Made by a program: the position numbers and the translations under genes
Notes under the pieces: generated by a model
What the model saw: only the letters and a program-made list of their open reading frames with translations
What the model was told of the DNA's origin: nothing
Databases searched by the model: none
Assembly: GCF_029194005.1 (NCBI RefSeq)
Contig: NZ_JARFVA010000001.1
Coordinates: forward strand, 868,001 to 932,000
DNA: 64,000 bases
Origin: Flagellimonas okinawensis
GTDB lineage: Bacteria > Bacteroidota > Bacteroidia > Flavobacteriales > Flavobacteriaceae
Direction of reading: 5' to 3'
In this document: in pieces, positions 16,981 to 25,592 of the stretch
How positions within the stretch are numbered: the first letter of the stretch is position 1
How the letters are laid out: each line of letters begins with the position of its first letter

Positions 16981-17754
16981 TTAAAGCTGTTTGGCCTCTT
17001 CCCAAAACACGTCCATTTCGGCCAGGGTCATTTCGCTCATGGATTTCCCGGCCTCTTTGGCCTTGCCTTCCAGATATTGAAAACGTTTAATGAATTTTTT
17101 GTTTGTCCGTTCCAGTGCATTTTCCGGGTTGATTTTTAGGAAACGGGCATAGTTGACCATGGAAAACAGCACATCTCCAAATTCCGATTCCATTTTATCG
17201 GCATTGTTGGCTTCCACTTCTTCTTGAAGCTCTCCCAGTTCCTCCTTCAACTTCTCAAAAACCTGTTCGGGTCTTTCCCAATCAAAACCAACTCCTGCCA
17301 CTTTATCTTGGATTCGATTGGCCTTGACCAAAGACGGTAAACCATTGGGAACACCTTCGAGCACACTTTTTTTGCCTTCTTTCAATTTGATGTTTTCCCA
17401 GTTTTGCTTTACCTCGTCTTCATTCTCCACCGTTACATCACCATAAATATGCGGATGCCTATTGATGAGCTTCTCACAAATACCATTGGCCACATCAGCA
17501 ATATCAAAGTCTTGGGTTTCGGAGCCTATTTTGGCATAGAACACAATGTGCAGTAAAATATCGCCCAACTCTTTTTTAACCTCCTCAAGATCGTTGTCCA
17601 AAATGGCATCTCCCAACTCATAAGTCTCCTCAATGGTTAAATGGCGAAGTGTTTGCATGGTCTGTTTTTTATCCCATGGACATTGTTCACGAAGCTCGTC
17701 CATTATGGTCAAAAGGCGGTCAAAGGCAGCCAACTGTTCCGATCTTGAATTCAT
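16981..17754 (-). CDS. mazG: Nucleoside triphosphate pyrophosphohydrolase MazG
   Basis: MazG hydrolyses (d)NTPs to NMP and pyrophosphate and removes abnormal nucleotides. The 257-residue product has both MazG domains. The first carries CPWDKKQTMQTLRHLTIEET and the metal-binding EETYELGDAI...EVKKELGDILLH. The second carries EKLKEELGELQEEVEANNAD and ESEFGDVLFSMVNYARFL. The length is typical of the E. coli type. A -10 element lies 17 bases upstream of the ATG and no operon partner is evident. Confidence 0.96.
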   Translation of the reverse strand: MNSRSEQLAAFDRLLTIMDELREQCPWDKKQTMQTLRHLTIEETYELGDAILDNDLEEVKKELGDILLHIVFYAKIGSETQDFDIADVANGICEKLINRHPHIYGDVTVENEDEVKQNWENIKLKEGKKSVLEGVPNGLPSLVKANRIQDKVAGVGFDWERPEQVFEKLKEELGELQEEVEANNADKMESEFGDVLFSMVNYARFLKINPENALERTNKKFIKRFQYLEGKAKEAGKSMSEMTLAEMDVFWEEAKQL

Positions 17755-17770
17755 GATATTGGATTTTCAT

Positions 17771-17778
17771 CAAAAATA
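17771..17778 (-). promoter_or_regulatory. Candidate -10 element of mazG
   Basis: CAAAAATA on the plus strand reads TATTTTTG on the minus strand, close upstream of mazG. Confidence 0.45.
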
Positions 17779-17908
17779 CGAAGTCCAGTTGGTTGAAATT
17801 TCATCCTAAAAATTTACTTATGAAAAGTGTCCCTCTATTTTTCAACAAAGAGGACTTACGGAAAAATATCACTATATTCAACGTCATTTTTAGGCTAAAA
17901 ACAGTAGA

Positions 17909-18553
17909 ATGAAACAACTATTTATTGCGTTGCTCATACTTCCATTGACGATGTTGGGGCAAACCGATAATCCTTTTAAAAATGAAGTGAAATCCGTTCA
18001 GCAAAAAAACGATTCTCTTTGGGATTCATCCAAACCAACTATTGTTTTTACAGGAAGCTCCAGTATACGTTTTTGGAACGATGTACAGGAACGATTTCCG
18101 GAACACCAAGTGCTCAATACTGGTTTTGGAGGATCTCAATTTTCTGACCTTGAGCTTTATCTGGATGAACTTATTTTAAACTATAAGCCTGTCAAAGTTT
18201 TTATTTACGAAGGTGACAATGATATTTTCGCGAAGAAAAGACCACGAAAAATTATAAAAAGGGCGGAGCAGATTCTAGGTACCCTTCAGCAGAGAAGCCC
18301 TAACATGGAAATTGTACTTATTTCTGCCAAACCCAGTATTTCGCGATGGAAGTACAGGGGCAGGTACCGCAGGTTAAACCGTAAGATGGATAAACTTGCA
18401 TCTGAAAATGAGGGTATTGATTTTGTTGACGTGTGGTATCCCATGCTGGACAAAAGAAAAGTAAAACAGGATATTTTTATCGAGGATGGACTCCACATGA
18501 ACGATAAAGGTTATGACATCTGGTACGATGTGATCAAAGACTACATAGACTAA
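17909..18553 (+). CDS. Exported SGNH/GDSL-type hydrolase
   Basis: 214 residues with a signal peptide (MKQLFIALLILPLTMLGQ). Four SGNH blocks are visible: FTGSSSIRFW (catalytic Ser), NTGFGGSQFSD (Gly), YEGDNDI (Asn) and DGLHMNDKGYDIW (Asp-His). This family removes acetyl or acyl groups from sugars and lipids. It is followed after 12 bases by a GH20 hexosaminidase, so the pair may strip ester groups and then GlcNAc or GalNAc from glycans in the periplasm. This pairing is inference. Confidence 0.9.
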   Translation: MKQLFIALLILPLTMLGQTDNPFKNEVKSVQQKNDSLWDSSKPTIVFTGSSSIRFWNDVQERFPEHQVLNTGFGGSQFSDLELYLDELILNYKPVKVFIYEGDNDIFAKKRPRKIIKRAEQILGTLQQRSPNMEIVLISAKPSISRWKYRGRYRRLNRKMDKLASENEGIDFVDVWYPMLDKRKVKQDIFIEDGLHMNDKGYDIWYDVIKDYID

Positions 18554-18565
18554 AACTGAACAAAC

Positions 18566-20143
18566 GTGATTTATAGATCCCTTTTGCTGTTCGTTGCAGT
18601 TATCTGCATGGCAGCTTGCCAAACTGAAAAAGAGGAAATCAATTTTCCCAAGACCGACCTTTCGAATATGCCCATGATCCCAAAACCTTTAAAGACGATT
18701 CCGACGGGAAGCGCCTTTGGTTTGGACGCCGGTACAGCTATTTATACTTCCACTACAGATCCAGCTTTTGAAAAAGTTGGGAGGTTCCTATCCGAAAACA
18801 TAAAGTCCAAAACTGGATTGGAACTTGGCGTAAATTCATCATCGGAGGCAAAATTGGAACGCCTAATCTACATTAATCAATCGGATAGTGTGGATTTGGA
18901 AACGCCGGAATCCTATCAACTATACATTAAAAAGGATTCAATTTTATTGAATGCCAAAACTGCGGCAGGTGCTTTTAGGGGGATACAGACCCTTCAACAG
19001 CTTATTCCAACAAAAAGCAATGATACCTTGACCGACCACCCATTGTGGGTAATTCCATCCGGTAAAATTACGGATGCTCCGAAATACGGATACCGTAGCT
19101 CCATGTTGGACGTAGCCCGACACTTTTTTACAGTGGATGAAGTAAAAAAATATATTGATGCATTGGCATATTATAAGTTCAACACCTTGCATTTACACTT
19201 ATCAGATGATCAAGGGTGGCGAATCGAAATAAAATCATGGCCAAAACTAACGGAGGTTGGTGGTGCCAGCGAAGTTGGTGGTGGCGAAGGTGGTTTTTAC
19301 ACTCAAGAAGAATACAAAGACATTGTGGCCTATGCTGCAGATAGACATATTACAGTTGTTCCAGAAATAGATATGCCGGGACACACCAATTCTGCTTCGT
19401 TGAGTTATCCATTTTTGCACTATGCCGGGGCGGAAACACCACGTGTTAGAACAGACATGAAAGTGGGTTACAGTTCTTTTGATGCACAAAAGGATACGGT
19501 ATACAGCTTTTTGGATGACGTTATCGGTGAAATCGCCGCGATTTCCCCAGGTCCATATTTCCATATAGGTGGTGATGAAAGTCACGTGACCAAGAAAAGT
19601 GACTATATCCTTTTTGTGGAAAAAGTGGAAAAGATTGTACAAAAACACAACAAAAGAATGGTCGGGTGGGACGAAATCGCTCAGGCAGATATTGACTCCA
19701 AGTCCATTGTACAATTATGGAACAGTGCTGATAATGCTTTAAAAGCAGCTGATAATGGTTCAAAACTGATAGTTTCCCCTGCTAAAAAAGCATATTTAGA
19801 TATGAAATACGATTCCATATCAGAATTTGGATTGCACTGGGCAGGTTATATACCGGTGGATGTAGGCTATAATTGGGACCCTGAAACCTATGTTGAGGGA
19901 ATTTCCAAAGAAAATATTCTTGGTATAGAAGCCCCACTATGGTCGGAAACCATTAGCAACGGCACTGAATTGGAATATTTAGCATTCCCAAGGATTATCG
20001 GGTATGCAGAATTGGGATGGTCACCCAGCGATCACTTGGATTGGGAAGACTACAAAGTTCGTCTTGCCGCACAGGTTCCATATCTGGAAGCGATGCAAAT
20101 CAATTATTATCCATCAAAATTGGTGGATTGGAATAAAGAATAG
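18566..20143 (+). CDS. Beta-N-acetylhexosaminidase, GH20, lipoprotein
   Basis: 525 residues. A lipoprotein signal ends near CMAACQTEKEE, so it is probably anchored at the outer membrane or periplasm. The N-terminal GH20b domain is followed by the catalytic barrel with LHLHLSDDQGWRIEIKSWP and PEIDMPGHTNSA. The catalytic pair is D337-E338 in FHIGGDESH. GH20 enzymes cleave terminal GlcNAc or GalNAc using the substrate acetamido group. The start is GTG at 18566, right behind the SGNH hydrolase gene. It converges with the DUF5606 gene at three bases distance. Confidence 0.95.
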   Translation: MIYRSLLLFVAVICMAACQTEKEEINFPKTDLSNMPMIPKPLKTIPTGSAFGLDAGTAIYTSTTDPAFEKVGRFLSENIKSKTGLELGVNSSSEAKLERLIYINQSDSVDLETPESYQLYIKKDSILLNAKTAAGAFRGIQTLQQLIPTKSNDTLTDHPLWVIPSGKITDAPKYGYRSSMLDVARHFFTVDEVKKYIDALAYYKFNTLHLHLSDDQGWRIEIKSWPKLTEVGGASEVGGGEGGFYTQEEYKDIVAYAADRHITVVPEIDMPGHTNSASLSYPFLHYAGAETPRVRTDMKVGYSSFDAQKDTVYSFLDDVIGEIAAISPGPYFHIGGDESHVTKKSDYILFVEKVEKIVQKHNKRMVGWDEIAQADIDSKSIVQLWNSADNALKAADNGSKLIVSPAKKAYLDMKYDSISEFGLHWAGYIPVDVGYNWDPETYVEGISKENILGIEAPLWSETISNGTELEYLAFPRIIGYAELGWSPSDHLDWEDYKVRLAAQVPYLEAMQINYYPSKLVDWNKE

Positions 20144-20146
20144 TGT

Positions 20147-20590
20147 TTATTCTTCCTCTCCGGAGGCAGATACAGTAGGTTCTTCAGCATCCTTTTCTTC
20201 TTCAACAAAATCTGTGATATTGTTGTCGAGAAGGATGTTGTACCACTGTATAATCTTTTTAATATCGCTAGCGTATACTCTGTCCTCATCGTAATTTGGA
20301 AGAACTTCGAAGAAATATTCCTCCAATTCGATTTTATCGGCCTTATGACTTATTGAGGTCTTTTTCCCTCCTTCTTTTTCCTTGATTTTTTGAAATACTT
20401 CCTTTAAAGGAAGTTCCTCTTCCAAGGTATAAATGGCTATTTCGGACAACACGCTTACATTGCTTCTTAATCCAACGGTTACACGTTTGCCATCCAAAAG
20501 GGATTCTCCGACAAAGCCACCTCTAGTTTGTGTCAATAATTTGTAAAGTCCTGGTTTACCTCCAATAGATAAAATCTTCTCTAATGCCAT
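20147..20590 (-). CDS. DUF5606 family protein
   Basis: 147 residues. The N-terminal half (LEKILSIGGKPGLYKLLTQT) matches the DUF5606 family found across Bacteroidota, with a small beta fold of SH3 look. The tail is acidic and low-complexity (EEEKDAEEPTVSASGEEE). Cytosolic, function unknown. It has its own -10 element and may be cotranscribed with nothing downstream, since a plus-strand gene ends three bases away. Its def/ruvX neighbours lie upstream on the same strand. Confidence 0.88.
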   Translation of the reverse strand: MALEKILSIGGKPGLYKLLTQTRGGFVGESLLDGKRVTVGLRSNVSVLSEIAIYTLEEELPLKEVFQKIKEKEGGKKTSISHKADKIELEEYFFEVLPNYDEDRVYASDIKKIIQWYNILLDNNITDFVEEEKDAEEPTVSASGEEE

Positions 20591-20611
20591 TCAAATAATA
20601 ATTTATGGGCG

Positions 20612-20619
20612 CAAAAATA
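20612..20619 (-). promoter_or_regulatory. Candidate -10 element of the DUF5606 gene
   Basis: CAAAAATA on the plus strand reads TATTTTTG on the minus strand, 22 bases before the ATG. Confidence 0.45.
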
Positions 20620-20645
20620 TGTTTTTATCGCAAACAGCGATTTTT

Positions 20646-21236
20646 TTAACGTCCTTTTTTAATGTTAGGAAATCTCATTCTGTAGTCTACATTGATTTTT
20701 CCTTTGGAAATCTTTTCCAACCTACTTTTTAAAAGTCGCTTTCTAAGGGAAGAGAGCTTATCAGTGAACAAAATCCCTTCGATGTGGTCGTATTCGTGCT
20801 GAATTACCCTGGCCAAAAGTCCATCATAAGTTTCGGTATGGGGTTTAAAATCCTCATCCAAATAACTGATGGTAATCTCTGGCTTGCGTTTTACATCTTC
20901 ACGAATATCCGGTATGCTTAAACAGCCTTCGTTAAAATCCCACTCCTTACCGGTTTCATCTTCAATCTTGGCGTTGATGAACACTTTTTTGAATCCATCC
21001 AGCTGTTTTTGTTCCACTTCGGTCAATTCATCATCTTCCGAAAAAGGAGTAGTATCGACTAGGAACATTCTAATGGGCAAGCCAACCTGTGGGGCGGCCA
21101 AACCAACCCCATGGGCATTGTACATGGTCTCCCACATATTTGCTATTAACTCATCAAGTTTTGGGTATTCCGATGTAATGTCCTTTGCTTTTTTTCGCAA
21201 AACGGGGTCTCCGTAAGCAACAATAGGTAAAATCAT
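20646..21236 (-). CDS. def: Peptide deformylase
   Basis: Removes the formyl group from nascent proteins, a metalloenzyme of the cytosol. All three motifs are intact: GVGLAAPQVG (43-52), EGCLS (103-107, with metal ligand C105) and HEYDH (147-151, with the two His ligands and catalytic Glu). Length 196 is usual for Bacteroidota. It starts three bases after the ruvX stop, so the two form an operon. Confidence 0.98.
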   Translation of the reverse strand: MILPIVAYGDPVLRKKAKDITSEYPKLDELIANMWETMYNAHGVGLAAPQVGLPIRMFLVDTTPFSEDDELTEVEQKQLDGFKKVFINAKIEDETGKEWDFNEGCLSIPDIREDVKRKPEITISYLDEDFKPHTETYDGLLARVIQHEYDHIEGILFTDKLSSLRKRLLKSRLEKISKGKINVDYRMRFPNIKKGR

Positions 21237-21239
21237 AAA

Positions 21240-21650
21240 TCAAAATCTGTTTAAGTAGGCCTGCAATATAAGCGTGGCACTTATTTCATCAACGAGGGCC
21301 TTGTCCCTCCTCTTCTTCTTTTTTACTCCGCTATCCAGCATGGTCTGTACCGCCATTTTTGAAGTGAACCTTTCATCCTGGCGTTCCACAGGTATGGATG
21401 GCAATTTGGCCTTCAGCTTTTTTAAAAAGTCTTGTATCAACACCTCGGATTCAGAGTCCGTATTGTCCATTTGCTTGGGAAGTCCGACCACAAAACGCTC
21501 AACATCCTCCTTTTCCGTATACTCCTGTAAGAAGGACAAAAGGTCCTTGGTTTCGACCGTAGTAAGTCCCGAAGCAATTATCTGAAGTTCATCAGTAACA
21601 GCTATTCCCGTCCTCACCTTTCCATAATCCAAAGCTAAAATTCTAGCCAA
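21240..21650 (-). CDS. ruvX: Putative Holliday junction resolvase / pre-16S rRNA nuclease RuvX (YqgF)
   Basis: 136 residues of RNase H fold. The first acidic strand is ILALDYGKVRTGIAVTD, followed by VERFVVGLPKQMD, PVERQDERFTSKMA and a C-terminal DEISATLILQAYL. The family is now mainly seen as a nuclease for the 5' end of pre-16S rRNA. First gene of the ruvX-def unit, with a -10 element just upstream. Confidence 0.93.
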   Translation of the reverse strand: MARILALDYGKVRTGIAVTDELQIIASGLTTVETKDLLSFLQEYTEKEDVERFVVGLPKQMDNTDSESEVLIQDFLKKLKAKLPSIPVERQDERFTSKMAVQTMLDSGVKKKKRRDKALVDEISATLILQAYLNRF

Positions 21651-21663
21651 AATAATTTTTTGG

Positions 21664-21671
21664 CAAAAATA
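21664..21671 (-). promoter_or_regulatory. Candidate -10 element of ruvX-def
   Basis: CAAAAATA on the plus strand reads TATTTTTG on the minus strand; the leader would be short. Confidence 0.45.
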
Positions 21672-21725
21672 ACCTTAAAAATGTTATGCGCTTAAAAATG
21701 GGAACCATAATTCTGTCTTGGAGCT

Positions 21726-21733
21726 TATCTTTG
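21726..21733 (+). promoter_or_regulatory. Candidate -10 element of dapD
   Basis: TATCTTTG matches TAnnTTTG and lies 17 bases before the ATG at 21751. It supports that start over an upstream in-frame codon at 21718. Confidence 0.5.
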
Positions 21734-21750
21734 TCAAAACTTTAAGAAAA

Positions 21751-22566
21751 ATGACAGGATTAAGATCGCTGATAGAGCAAGCGTGGGACAATAGAGAGTT
21801 GTTGGAAGAGGAGAAGACCCAAGTGGCCATTCGTGAGGTTATCGACCTTATCGACCTTGGTGAACTTCGTTGTGCTGAACCGACCGAAGATGGTTGGCAG
21901 ATCAATGAATGGGTCAAAAAAGCTGTTGTGCTTTATTTCCCCATTCAAAAAATGGAAGTGCTGGAGGCCGGTATTTTTGAATACCACGATAAAATTCCTT
22001 TAAAAAAGGGATATAAAGAAAAAGGCGTACGTGTAGTTCCACATGCAGTGGCCAGACACGGCGCGTACATCTCCAGCGGTACTATTTTAATGCCCAGCTA
22101 TGTAAATATTGGCGCTTATGTGGATGAAGGCACTATGGTGGACACTTGGGCCACAGTAGGTAGTTGTGCACAGATTGGCAAAAACGTTCACTTAAGTGGT
22201 GGCGTAGGTATCGGAGGTGTATTGGAACCACTGCAAGCTGCTCCTGTTATTATTGAAGACAATGCTTTTATCGGCTCCAGATGTATTGTAGTTGAAGGTG
22301 TACGAGTTGAGAAAGAAGCTGTTTTGGGTGCTAATGTGGTACTAACTGCATCTACCAAAATTATTGATGTCACCGGAGACGAACCTGTAGAATTGAAAGG
22401 TCGGGTTCCTGCAAGATCTGTAGTGATTCCTGGTAGTTACACTAAAAAGTTCCCGGCAGGCGACTACCAAGTACCCTGTGCTCTTATTATAGGTAAAAGA
22501 AAAGAGAGTACGGATAAGAAAACTTCGCTGAACAATGCATTGCGCGAACACAATGTTGCCGTTTAA
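21751..22566 (+). CDS. dapD: Tetrahydrodipicolinate N-succinyltransferase DapD
   Basis: DapD succinylates tetrahydrodipicolinate in the succinylase branch of the diaminopimelate/lysine pathway, feeding both lysine and peptidoglycan. The 271-residue protein has a helical N-terminal part and then a left-handed beta-helix of hexapeptide repeats (VGIGGVLEPLQAAPVIIEDN, FIGSRCIVVEGVRV, VLGANVVLTAST). The start MTGLRSLIE at 21751 matches the family and lies after a -10 element. lysA, the last step, is in the window at 40885 but not linked. Confidence 0.97.
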   Translation: MTGLRSLIEQAWDNRELLEEEKTQVAIREVIDLIDLGELRCAEPTEDGWQINEWVKKAVVLYFPIQKMEVLEAGIFEYHDKIPLKKGYKEKGVRVVPHAVARHGAYISSGTILMPSYVNIGAYVDEGTMVDTWATVGSCAQIGKNVHLSGGVGIGGVLEPLQAAPVIIEDNAFIGSRCIVVEGVRVEKEAVLGANVVLTASTKIIDVTGDEPVELKGRVPARSVVIPGSYTKKFPAGDYQVPCALIIGKRKESTDKKTSLNNALREHNVAV

Positions 22567-22602
22567 ACATTTTTAAAGCCATACGGTGTATGCATAAACA
22601 AG

Positions 22603-22653
22603 ATAGGGTTGCTATTTTTTCCTGAAATTAAAGCAACCCTATTTGATTTTTAG
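22603..22653 (+). terminator. Terminator of dapD
   Basis: Eleven-base arms ATAGGGTTGCT (22603-22613) and AGCAACCCTAT (22632-22642), followed by a T-rich stretch. Confidence 0.75.
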
Positions 22654-22767
22654 CCTCTTTAGAATACAAAAGAGATTGAACCATTAACATTTTAACAAAA
22701 AATAGGTAGGGAAATTGAATACCTAATTGTTGTAAGAAAAATACGCAGCAAAACAATTTTTACCCTA

Positions 22768-22775
22768 TATTTTTG
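22768..22775 (+). promoter_or_regulatory. Candidate -10 element of the GT2 gene at 22816
   Basis: TATTTTTG, 40 bases before the ATG. No clear TTG partner. Confidence 0.45.
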
Positions 22776-22815
22776 TTATAGATTTGTAAAATACCAAACA
22801 CTACACCAATAAATT

Positions 22816-23619
22816 ATGGCTGGATTGAGCACCCCAAAGCAAAAATTATCAGCACTTATTATAACCTACAACGAAATCGGATTCATTGAAAAATGTATCG
22901 ATTCCGTTTCTTTTGCTGATGAAATCATCGTTGTTGACTCTTATAGTACAGATGGTACTTTTGAGTACCTTTCAAATCATCCGAAGGTTAAGGTAATCCA
23001 AAATCCTTTTGAAAATTTCACCGCCCAAAAATCGTTTACTTTAAAGCAGGCGAGCAATGACTGGGTTTTGTTTTTAGATGCAGACGAAGTAGTCACCGAA
23101 AATCTTCAAGCAGAAATAACAGAGACGATAAACCAGCCCGATGCCCTTGAAGCGTATTGGTTTTACCGAAAGTTTATGTTCCAGAACGAACCTCTCAATT
23201 ACAGTGGGTGGCAAACCGACAAAAACCATAGACTTTTTAGAAAAAGTAAAGCTCATTTTACCGACCGTAAGATTGTACACGAAACTTTAGTAGTGGATGG
23301 TAAATCTGGAATCCTGAAGGAAAAACTAATCCATTACTGCTATAAAAACTACGAGGATTATAAAGGAAAAATGCTCAAGTACGGCCAATTAAAGGCTAAA
23401 GAGGATTTTTACAAAGAAAAGCACTTCAATTACCTTTTAATGACGGTAAAACCTTTCTGGAAGTTCTTTAACCACTACATCCTTCGTTTGGGTATATTGG
23501 ACGGCAAAAAAGGATGGACCATCTGTTATCTTAATGCTCTTGGTGTATTGGAACGATTCCGTGAACTCAAAAGATTGGAAAAGAAAAACGAGCTTGCCTA
23601 CTATTTGGTAATGCCGTAG
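22816..23619 (+). CDS. Family 2 glycosyltransferase, LPS-core type (WaaE/KdtX-like)
   Basis: 267 residues of GT-A fold. It opens LSALIITYNEIGFIEKCIDS and continues FADEIIVVDSYSTDGT and LFLDADEVV (DXD), as in the WaaE/KdtX beta-glucosyltransferases that add the first sugar branch to heptose of LPS cores. The C-terminus is aromatic and basic, suited to membrane contact. The gene converges with another GT2 gene, overlapping it tail to tail by 19 bases. Acceptor unknown. Confidence 0.88.
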   Translation: MAGLSTPKQKLSALIITYNEIGFIEKCIDSVSFADEIIVVDSYSTDGTFEYLSNHPKVKVIQNPFENFTAQKSFTLKQASNDWVLFLDADEVVTENLQAEITETINQPDALEAYWFYRKFMFQNEPLNYSGWQTDKNHRLFRKSKAHFTDRKIVHETLVVDGKSGILKEKLIHYCYKNYEDYKGKMLKYGQLKAKEDFYKEKHFNYLLMTVKPFWKFFNHYILRLGILDGKKGWTICYLNALGVLERFRELKRLEKKNELAYYLVMP

Positions 23620-24434
23620 TGCGTCCAAACCAACTTATTGGACCTAGTCTCCTTACGTATGGCCTGATTTTTTGCGATTGATTCCGGTGTTTTGTAACCA
23701 CGTTTATGGTCTAAGTGCACGCAAACGGCACTGTAGCGCAATTGTTTGGACTTAATACCAAAATTGAACAAACGCTCCCCCAATTCTCTATCCTGACCGC
23801 CATATTGCATACGCTCGTCAAAACCGTTCACGTTTAATATATCCTTTTTCCAGCCTGAGGAATTATGTCCGTTCCAACTGGCATTGGTCGGGGTAAACCT
23901 ATTCAACAATTTAGACACAATTCCATTTGCCGTGAGCTTATTATTCTTGAATGTTTTGGGAATACCTTTATCCTTGAGCCACTGAATATTGAAGCAATGC
24001 TGTTTCTCGATATCCTCTAACGTAATCATCTTGGAAATATTCATCGGGAGCATGTAATATCCCCCAGAAATAAAATACCCTGGTTCTTTATTTATATAAT
24101 GTACTTCGACAAAATCTTCCCGCGGAATACAATCGCCATCCGTCATAATGATGTAATCCGCGTTGCAGGCCTCAACTGCCTTGTTCAAAATCCTGGATTT
24201 TTGAAATCCATCATCCTCTTGCCAAACATGGATGATGTTATAAAATACCTTTTCGGACATCTCCTCTAACAATTCCTTTGTTTTTGGACCGGAACCATCA
24301 TCCGCAATAACCACTTCAAAATCCTTGAAAATTTGGCAATTGAAGCCCCAGAGCACTTTTTTTAGCCATTCTTCGGCATTGTAAGTACTTACGATTACTG
24401 ATATTTTCGGAGATTCCTTTTCCTTTGGGCTCAT
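23601..24434 (-). CDS. Family 2 glycosyltransferase with galactosyltransferase-like C-terminus
   Basis: 277 residues from ATG 24434. The start of the GT-A fold is ISVIVSTYNAEEWLKKVL, the nucleotide site is VIADDGSGPKT, and the DXD-like motif is IMTDGDCIPREDF. The second half (HNSSGWKKDILNVNGFDERM, GGQDRELGERLFNFGI) matches the Glyco_transf_7 C-terminal block of galactosyl- or GalNAc-transferases. An in-frame ATG at 24461 would add nine residues; the shorter start fits family alignments better. It is divergent from the gene at 24513. Confidence 0.88.
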   Translation of the reverse strand: MSPKEKESPKISVIVSTYNAEEWLKKVLWGFNCQIFKDFEVVIADDGSGPKTKELLEEMSEKVFYNIIHVWQEDDGFQKSRILNKAVEACNADYIIMTDGDCIPREDFVEVHYINKEPGYFISGGYYMLPMNISKMITLEDIEKQHCFNIQWLKDKGIPKTFKNNKLTANGIVSKLLNRFTPTNASWNGHNSSGWKKDILNVNGFDERMQYGGQDRELGERLFNFGIKSKQLRYSAVCVHLDHKRGYKTPESIAKNQAIRKETRSNKLVWTHYGITK

Positions 24435-24469
24435 TTGAGCAAAAATAGTAAAGTCTATCATTTAAAAGA

Positions 24470-24477
24470 TAACTTTG
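24470..24477 (+). promoter_or_regulatory. Candidate -10 element of the gene at 24513
   Basis: TAACTTTG matches TAnnTTTG, 35 bases before ATG 24513. It lies inside the longer frame that begins at 24435, which argues against that longer start. Confidence 0.5.
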
Positions 24478-24512
24478 TAAAAAGAACCTTTAGTTTTATC
24501 CAAAAACTCCCA

Positions 24513-25592
24513 ATGAAGAAAGCAGCACTAATCGAGTTCAACTCTTATCATGATGAATGTTTGTATTCGCAGATAAAGTTTCTCGATTCCGCTGGATATT
24601 CCCTGACCTTGGTTGTAAGCAGTCAAATTAAAGATAGAGCTTCTGAATATTTGGATATTCCTGAAGATGTGATAACATTTGACCGTTCCCATCAAAAGAA
24701 TTTTTTCAGTCGCATTTCCTTCTTATGGAAACTTAAAAAGCAATTCAAAAGAAGAAGCTTAAAAAAGATTATATTCAATACCGCAAGTTCCAGATTAGAA
24801 GTCATTTTATTGAGTTTTATATTGAAAAGGCAAACAGCTTTATTTGGCATTCTGCATAATCTGAAAAAGGTAAACCACAGCTTTTCCCAAAAGCTCATCA
24901 ATAGGTCCATAAAAAACTATTTTGTACTCAATGATTTTTTAGAGGACTCCATCCCGCTGGAAGACAAGTCAATACGACTACAGAGTTTTTACCCTATCTT
25001 TTTTCCAAACTATGAGGAAACAATCCTCAAAAAACCAAAAGGAGAGATTTGGATCAGCATACCTGGCAAACTCGATTTTGGAAGAAGGGACTACTATCTT
25101 GTTGCAGAGGCTCTTCAAAAAACACTATCAAAAAGCAATTTGAAAATTCTGATTTTGGGAAGCACCAACTCCAACGATCCTAGAAATGGGAAATTCATTG
25201 AATTCCTCCAAAAAAATGACCTCCAAGAGCATTTTATGACCTTTGATTCCTTCTTGGACAATGATGTATTCCATGACTATTTGAAAAAATCAGATTACAT
25301 TCTCATCCCATTGAATATAATCGGGAATAATTATGCAAAACATAAAATCATGGGGTGTTACAATCAAGCCTTTGGATATCGGAAAACCTTGATCTCCCCA
25401 ATCGGACTCAGCCATATCCCCGACATTGATAATCACTCCATACTTTATGATGGAGCAAAAGGACTCTCCATGGTTTTAGAGCAAATCAGCCAAGGAAAAG
25501 CAGAAAAAAAGGAATATCCGGAAAGCAAATGGAGTTTCGAAGCACAGAAAAGTAACTATATCAACTTTCTAGAAGAAAATCAAATAAAATGA
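24513..25592 (+). CDS. Glycosyltransferase-like protein, unclassified
   Basis: 359 residues from ATG 24513 (MKKAALIEFNSYHDECLYSQ). The alternating beta-strands, basic surface and a glycine motif (LILGSTNSNDPRNGKFIEFL) suggest a GT-B fold, and the neighbours are glycosyltransferases. I could not match it to a named family. It overlaps the tsaC gene by four bases (ATGA), so it is cotranscribed with it, although the two functions look unrelated. Cytosolic, probably envelope polysaccharide related by context only. Confidence 0.75.
   Translation: MKKAALIEFNSYHDECLYSQIKFLDSAGYSLTLVVSSQIKDRASEYLDIPEDVITFDRSHQKNFFSRISFLWKLKKQFKRRSLKKIIFNTASSRLEVILLSFILKRQTALFGILHNLKKVNHSFSQKLINRSIKNYFVLNDFLEDSIPLEDKSIRLQSFYPIFFPNYEETILKKPKGEIWISIPGKLDFGRRDYYLVAEALQKTLSKSNLKILILGSTNSNDPRNGKFIEFLQKNDLQEHFMTFDSFLDNDVFHDYLKKSDYILIPLNIIGNNYAKHKIMGCYNQAFGYRKTLISPIGLSHIPDIDNHSILYDGAKGLSMVLEQISQGKAEKKEYPESKWSFEAQKSNYINFLEENQIK

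Noticed and set aside
22816..25592. Horizontally acquired polysaccharide island
   Set aside because: Only three glycosyltransferase-like genes, composition like the neighbours, no integrase or flanking repeats, and housekeeping genes on both sides.
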